64,000 nucleotides of DNA, taken from contig JAHBWE010000002.1 in the NCBI GenBank assembly GCA_019637155.1, forward strand, positions 310,001-374,000, given 5' to 3'. How positions within the stretch are numbered: the first letter of the stretch is position 1; every line of letters begins with the position of its first letter. The position numbers and the translations under genes are program-made. Positions 60,138 through 64,000 of the stretch are shown in pieces. A model generated the notes under the pieces. The model was not told the origin of the DNA. It did no database searches and was given only the letters and a program-made list of their open reading frames with translations. This DNA is from Labilithrix sp. (lineage in GTDB: Bacteria; Myxococcota_A; Polyangia; Polyangiales; Polyangiaceae).

Positions 60138-63100
60138 ATGCCGCGCTGGGACGAAGCGATCGAGGATGTCCTCGCTTCTTATGAGCGAAGCACGCTCGTG
60201 CGCGGCCAGCACTACGCGGATGACGGCCGTGTCACGGTCACCCGGCGCGATGTCTCGGTCGTCCGCGGCCGCGTGCGCGGGACGCAGCCCTACGACGTCC
60301 AGATCGGGGTCGAGGAGGGCGAGCCGTTCACGTCGTGCACGTGCCCCGCGTACGACCGGGAAGGGGAGTGCAAGCACATCGCCGCGCTCGCGTACGTGCT
60401 CCACGGCGGCAGGCCGGAGCCCGCGAGCGCCCTGCCTTCGATCTTCCGCGCCGTGTACTCCGCGAGCAGTGTGCTCACGCGCCTCCCCCTCTACGGCGGC
60501 GAGCCGCTCGCGGGACCGGAGCCCGATCGCTGGCTCTCGCTCGCCGACTGGTTCTGGCGCACGAAGGACCGGAGCGTCCTCCTCGATCACGCGCCGGCGA
60601 TCGCGCAGGTGCTCGAGCGACTTCGCATCTGGCTGCCGCCGCCACCCGCGCCGATGCCGGCGACCGGCTTCGAGGTCCTCTACGCGCAGCTCGCCGAGCT
60701 CTACGCCGATCGCGCGGTGGAGTGCGAGATCCGGCACGCGCTCCCGGGGCCGCTCGACGATCGGCACCCGGGGTGGACGTTCACCTACGATCCGAAGCGC
60801 CGCGTGCTCGAGGCGCGCGAGAGCTCGTCGCCGCTCCTCGCGCGTCCGCTCCGCCTCGCGCTCTCCGTCGCGCTCGCGCCCGGGACGCCGCTCCGCTTCG
60901 AGGGCCAGGCCTTCACCTCGTACGCCGGCGCCGACGCGTGGGAGCTCTTCGCGCTGCGCGCGCTCCTCGAGGCGATGCACGCGCGGAGGGACGAGGCGAT
61001 CGCCCGGCTCGAGCGCGAGCTGTCGCGTCCGCTGTGGGAGCACGTGCTGGACGACCTCACGCCGAAGACGCACGCCGAGGACACGCGCGAGTGGGCCTTC
61101 TCCGTCCAGCCGACGTACCACGACTACGGCTTCGTCGTGATGGCGTGGACGCGCCCCACCGCCGGACGCGCGACGAAATGGAAGAAGGCGACCTTCGACG
61201 CCGCGTTCGCGTCGGAGCGCTCGGACCTCGCGCTCGAGCGGGAGATCGGACGCATCGCGCTGTGCAGCCTCGAAGGCTCGCGCGCGATGCTCGTCCTCGG
61301 AACGCCGCAGGGGCACGAGCTCGCGCGCCTCCTCGCGCAGCACCCGAAGGTCGTCTTCGCTCCGAGCCGCGGCGCGATCGACGAAGGCCAGCCGGTGCGG
61401 TTCGTGGTGGGGCAGCTCCGCGTGAACCTCGAGCGCGGCGCGAACGGATCGCTCGCGCCCAGGCTCTTCGTCGGCGACGCGCCGCTCCCGCTCCCGCCGA
61501 CCGCGCTGCTCGGGTCGGGGCCGAGCGCGGTCTTCCGCGGCGGCGCGGACGTCGATCGCGAGTCGCGCGCGCTCCTCCTCTGCTCCGTGCACGTCCCGCC
61601 GCCGCTGCGCTCGTGGCTCGAGACGATCGCGAAGATGGGCGGCGCGCTCGCGTTCCCGAGCGAGGCGGTGCCGAAGCTCGCGACCGCGACCCAGCCGCTC
61701 GTCAGCGCCGGCGTCGTGTCGCTCCCGCGCGAGGCCCTCGGCGAGGAGCTCACCGCCGAGCCGCGCGCCGCGCTGCGGATCGAGTGGCGGCCCGACGGCG
61801 CGAGCATCGAGCCGGTCGTGTCGGTCCATCCGAAGGCCCCGCTCGTCGATCCCGGGCTCGGCGCGCGCCTCTTCACGTTCGAGATCGAAGACAAGCGCGT
61901 GTTCGTCGAGCGCCGGCTGGACGACGAGCTCGCGATCGCGTCCGCGGTGACGGAGCAGGTCGACGCGCCGGTCGACTGGGGACCGAAGGGCGGGAGCGTC
62001 AGCGGGATCGAGGAGATGATCGCGCTCGCGGGATGGCTCGACGACAACCCGCTCGATCTCCGGATCGAGGTGAAGCGCGGACGTACTCCGACGTTGATCG
62101 GGCTCCGCGACGCGCGCTCGAACCTGCGCGTGAACCGCGTCGGCCACTGGCTGCGCCTCGACGGCGAGCTCGACGTGAACGGGGTGAAGCTCACCGTCGG
62201 CGACGTGCTCGAGGCCGTGCGACACGCGCGCCGCTACGTCACCGCGGGCGAAGGCACCTTCCTCGAGCTCGGGCAGGAGACGGTGCGGAAGCTCGCGCCC
62301 GTCGCGATGGCGGCCGAGCTCGCGCCCGCGAACGACAACGCGGGGCCGGGCGCGACGGTGCACGACGCGTTCGGCGTCCTGCTCCACGAGGCGCTCGACG
62401 TCTTCCAGGACGTCGCGCAAGAGGGCGTCGATCTCCGCGCCTACGTGAAGCGCTTCACCGCGCGCACGAAGGCGACGCGCGCGCCGCCGCTCGAGAAGGG
62501 CGCGCTCCGCTCGTACCAGCGCGAAGGGGTGGAGTGGATGCTGCAGCTCGCGACGTGGGCGCCGGGCTGCGTCCTCGCCGACGACATGGGGCTCGGCAAG
62601 ACGGTGCAGACCGCGGCGGTGCTGAAGGCGCGCGCCAAGATCGGGCCCGCGCTCGTCGTCGCGCCGGCGAGCGTGTCGTCGAACTGGGTCGCGGAGCTCG
62701 CGCGCTTCATGCCGTCGCTCGACGTGACGTGGTTCAACGAGGACCGCGCGATCGCGGACGTGGGCGCGGGCGACGTCGTCGTCGTCTCGTACGGCCTCCT
62801 CGCGCGCGAGCACGCGCGGCTCGCCGCGATCGAGTGGGCGACCGCGGTCGTGGACGAGGCGCAGTACGTGAAGAACACCGGCTCGCGCCGCACCGACGCC
62901 GTGCGCAGCCTGACGCGCGGCTTCACCGTCGCGCTGACCGGCACGCCGCTCGAGAACCACCTCGGCGAGCTCTTCACGATCGTGGACATCGTGTTCCCGG
63001 GCCTGCTCGGGGACGCGGAGACGTTCCGCGAGCGCTTCCGGCGGCCGATCGAGACGCGCAACGACGCCGAGCGCCTCGAGGCCCTCGGCCGCATGCTCGC

Positions 63101-63884
63101 GCCCTTCCTCCTCCGCCGCACGCGCGCCTCGGTCCTGCGCGAGCTCCCGCCGCGCGAGGAGATCACGGAGCAGCTCGATCTCTCCGTCCCCGAGCGCAAG
63201 CGCTACCTCGCGCTGCGGCAGGCGATCGAAGCCGAATTCGCGAAGAAGCGATCGAAGAAGAAGAGCGAGACCGCGGCGCAGCTCCGGATCGCGCTGCTCG
63301 CCGCGCTCACGCGCCTGCGCCAGCTCGCGTGCGATCCCGCGCTCGTCGACGAGACCTACGACGGGCCTTCGACGAAGACCGCGCGCGCGGTCGAGCTCGC
63401 GACGGAGATCGCGGCGGAGGGGAACAAGGCGCTCGTCTTCAGCTCCTTCACGCAGTACCTCGACAAGGTCCGCCGCGCGCTCGAGGCGGCGGGCCTCTCG
63501 GTCGCGTACCTCGCCGGCGACACGGCGACGACGAAGCGGAAGGAGCTCGTCGACGCGTTCCAGGCGGGCGCGTACGACGTGTTCTGCGTGTCGCTCCTCG
63601 CCGGCGGCACCGGCCTCAACCTCACGCGCGCGAGCTACGTCGTGCACCTCGACCCGTGGTGGAACCCCGCCGCGGAGGAGCAGGCGACGTCGCGCGCGCA
63701 TCGCATGGGGCAGACGGGGCCCGTCACGGTGTACCGCCTCGTCGCGCGCGGCACGATCGAGGAGGCCGTGCTCGAGATGCACGGCGTGAAGAAGGCGCTC
63801 GCCGCGGCCGTGCTCGACGGGAAGGGGCAGGCGAAGGCGATCTCCGAGCATGAGCTCCTCGAGCTGCTCCGCTTCGGGGGCTAA
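60138..63884 (+). CDS. SWIM zinc-finger SNF2-family helicase/ATPase
   Basis: A 1248-residue protein from ATG 60138. Residues about 65-85 are a SWIM zinc finger (SCTCPAYDREGECKHIAAL, C-x-C-x(n)-C-x-H). A middle region of about 600 residues is not recognised. The SNF2 ATPase follows: SYQREGVEWMLQL, the P-loop DDMGLGKTVQ (near 813), VVDEAQYVKN (a DEAQ box instead of DEAH, near 905), LTGTPLENHLGELF, then the helicase C-terminal domain LVFSSFTQYLDKVRRAL and LLAGGTGLNLTRASYVVHLD, AHRMGQTG. All core motifs are present. Bacterial SWI/SNF proteins of this type (HepA/RapA-like and HELICc with SWIM) are linked to transcription recycling or DNA repair. Confidence 0.93.
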   Translation: MPRWDEAIEDVLASYERSTLVRGQHYADDGRVTVTRRDVSVVRGRVRGTQPYDVQIGVEEGEPFTSCTCPAYDREGECKHIAALAYVLHGGRPEPASALPSIFRAVYSASSVLTRLPLYGGEPLAGPEPDRWLSLADWFWRTKDRSVLLDHAPAIAQVLERLRIWLPPPPAPMPATGFEVLYAQLAELYADRAVECEIRHALPGPLDDRHPGWTFTYDPKRRVLEARESSSPLLARPLRLALSVALAPGTPLRFEGQAFTSYAGADAWELFALRALLEAMHARRDEAIARLERELSRPLWEHVLDDLTPKTHAEDTREWAFSVQPTYHDYGFVVMAWTRPTAGRATKWKKATFDAAFASERSDLALEREIGRIALCSLEGSRAMLVLGTPQGHELARLLAQHPKVVFAPSRGAIDEGQPVRFVVGQLRVNLERGANGSLAPRLFVGDAPLPLPPTALLGSGPSAVFRGGADVDRESRALLLCSVHVPPPLRSWLETIAKMGGALAFPSEAVPKLATATQPLVSAGVVSLPREALGEELTAEPRAALRIEWRPDGASIEPVVSVHPKAPLVDPGLGARLFTFEIEDKRVFVERRLDDELAIASAVTEQVDAPVDWGPKGGSVSGIEEMIALAGWLDDNPLDLRIEVKRGRTPTLIGLRDARSNLRVNRVGHWLRLDGELDVNGVKLTVGDVLEAVRHARRYVTAGEGTFLELGQETVRKLAPVAMAAELAPANDNAGPGATVHDAFGVLLHEALDVFQDVAQEGVDLRAYVKRFTARTKATRAPPLEKGALRSYQREGVEWMLQLATWAPGCVLADDMGLGKTVQTAAVLKARAKIGPALVVAPASVSSNWVAELARFMPSLDVTWFNEDRAIADVGAGDVVVVSYGLLAREHARLAAIEWATAVVDEAQYVKNTGSRRTDAVRSLTRGFTVALTGTPLENHLGELFTIVDIVFPGLLGDAETFRERFRRPIETRNDAERLEALGRMLAPFLLRRTRASVLRELPPREEITEQLDLSVPERKRYLALRQAIEAEFAKKRSKKKSETAAQLRIALLAALTRLRQLACDPALVDETYDGPSTKTARAVELATEIAAEGNKALVFSSFTQYLDKVRRALEAAGLSVAYLAGDTATTKRKELVDAFQAGAYDVFCVSLLAGGTGLNLTRASYVVHLDPWWNPAAEEQATSRAHRMGQTGPVTVYRLVARGTIEEAVLEMHGVKKALAAAVLDGKGQAKAISEHELLELLRFGG

Positions 63885-63893
63885 GCTTCGAGG

Positions 63894-64000
63894 ATGCGGA
63901 GCGTCGTCGGGTTGGTGTTCCTCGCGGCCTGCGGCGGGAGCGTCGGCTCGACGTTCTCGCCCGACGCGTCGACGTCGTCGTCCTCGTCGACGAGCGGCGG
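63894..64000 (+). CDS. Lipoprotein start, truncated by window end
   Basis: An ATG at 63894 opens a frame that begins MRSVVGLVFLAACGGSVGS, then Ser/Thr-rich sequence (STSSSSSTSGG). It looks like a lipoprotein signal with the Cys near 13 and a Ser linker. It runs out of the window after 35 codons. It lies 10 bases after the helicase stop. Nothing can be said about the mature protein. Confidence 0.55.
   Translation, partial: MRSVVGLVFLAACGGSVGSTFSPDASTSSSSSTSG

Noticed and set aside
59247..63851. Reverse-strand open frame of 1534 codons
   Set aside because: It is antisense to the SNF2 helicase, whose motifs are unambiguous on the forward strand.

Overview
The window reads as chromosomal DNA from a high-GC myxobacterium (Myxococcota, probably Polyangiales; genus cannot be fixed). 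Evidence: most sequence is very GC-rich (46 of 60 bases are G/C in the line starting at 16021); there are three Hanks-type Ser/Thr kinases and an FHA-coupled sigma-54 activator; and a very large share of genes encode secreted lipoproteins or beta-propeller proteins. Many neighbouring genes overlap by ATGA or GTGA. I see no phage, transposase, CRISPR array, rRNA or intact tRNA. Housekeeping genes recognised are glnE, guaB, lipB, a fused dihydroxyacetone kinase (apparently frameshifted), an acyl-CoA thioesterase II, an enoyl-CoA hydratase and an SMR exporter (gdx/sugE type).

Layout. 1-5009: a HARE-HTH protein (cut by the window edge) and three tandem paralogous lipoproteins with unlike low-complexity tails. 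5338-10205: FHA/sigma-54 regulator, TPR/PEGA protein, lipoprotein and a Ser/Thr kinase, probably read together. 10206-21700: a gene-poor convergent gap, membrane proteins, a CPBP protease, then a run of overlapping genes around glnE ending in a BNR-repeat lipoprotein. 21701-31988: CD225-like and DUF2752 membrane proteins, a zinc-ribbon kinase, a second CPBP protease, a REC-GAF-HD-GYP regulator, gdx with a structured leader, an S28 peptidase, guaB and a doubled CsbD protein. 31989-37993: twin Gly-rich lipoproteins of equal length and two further lipoproteins. 37990-50557: dhaKL, lipB, a nuclease-fold lipoprotein, TPR and M23 proteins, a phosphoesterase/multihaem cytochrome fusion, a kinase-GYF_2-DUF4388 protein coupled to a thioesterase, and a trypsin-like lipoprotein. 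50707-58769: kelch, metalloprotease-like and beta-helix proteins (partly in lower-GC DNA), a LEA14-like lipoprotein, enoyl-CoA hydratase and two more lipoproteins. 59039-64000: an outer-membrane barrel, a SWIM/SNF2 helicase and the start of one more lipoprotein.

The most unusual signals are: (1) a dispersed GC-rich hairpin repeat of about 100 bp, three clear copies of which begin within 12 bases after a stop codon, in the same orientation to the gene, with compensatory stem change, and one of which appears to encode the N-terminus of the next protein; (2) the three-lipoprotein cassette with a shared four-cysteine module; (3) a gdx leader whose ribosome-binding site lies inside an 8-bp hairpin that overlaps an ACGG-loop hairpin, recalling a guanidine-II riboswitch half; (4) a lower-GC pair encoding a HExxH protein and a repeat-bearing beta-helix protein; (5) a degenerate repeat array next to the twin Gly-rich genes that carries a piece of their 3' end.
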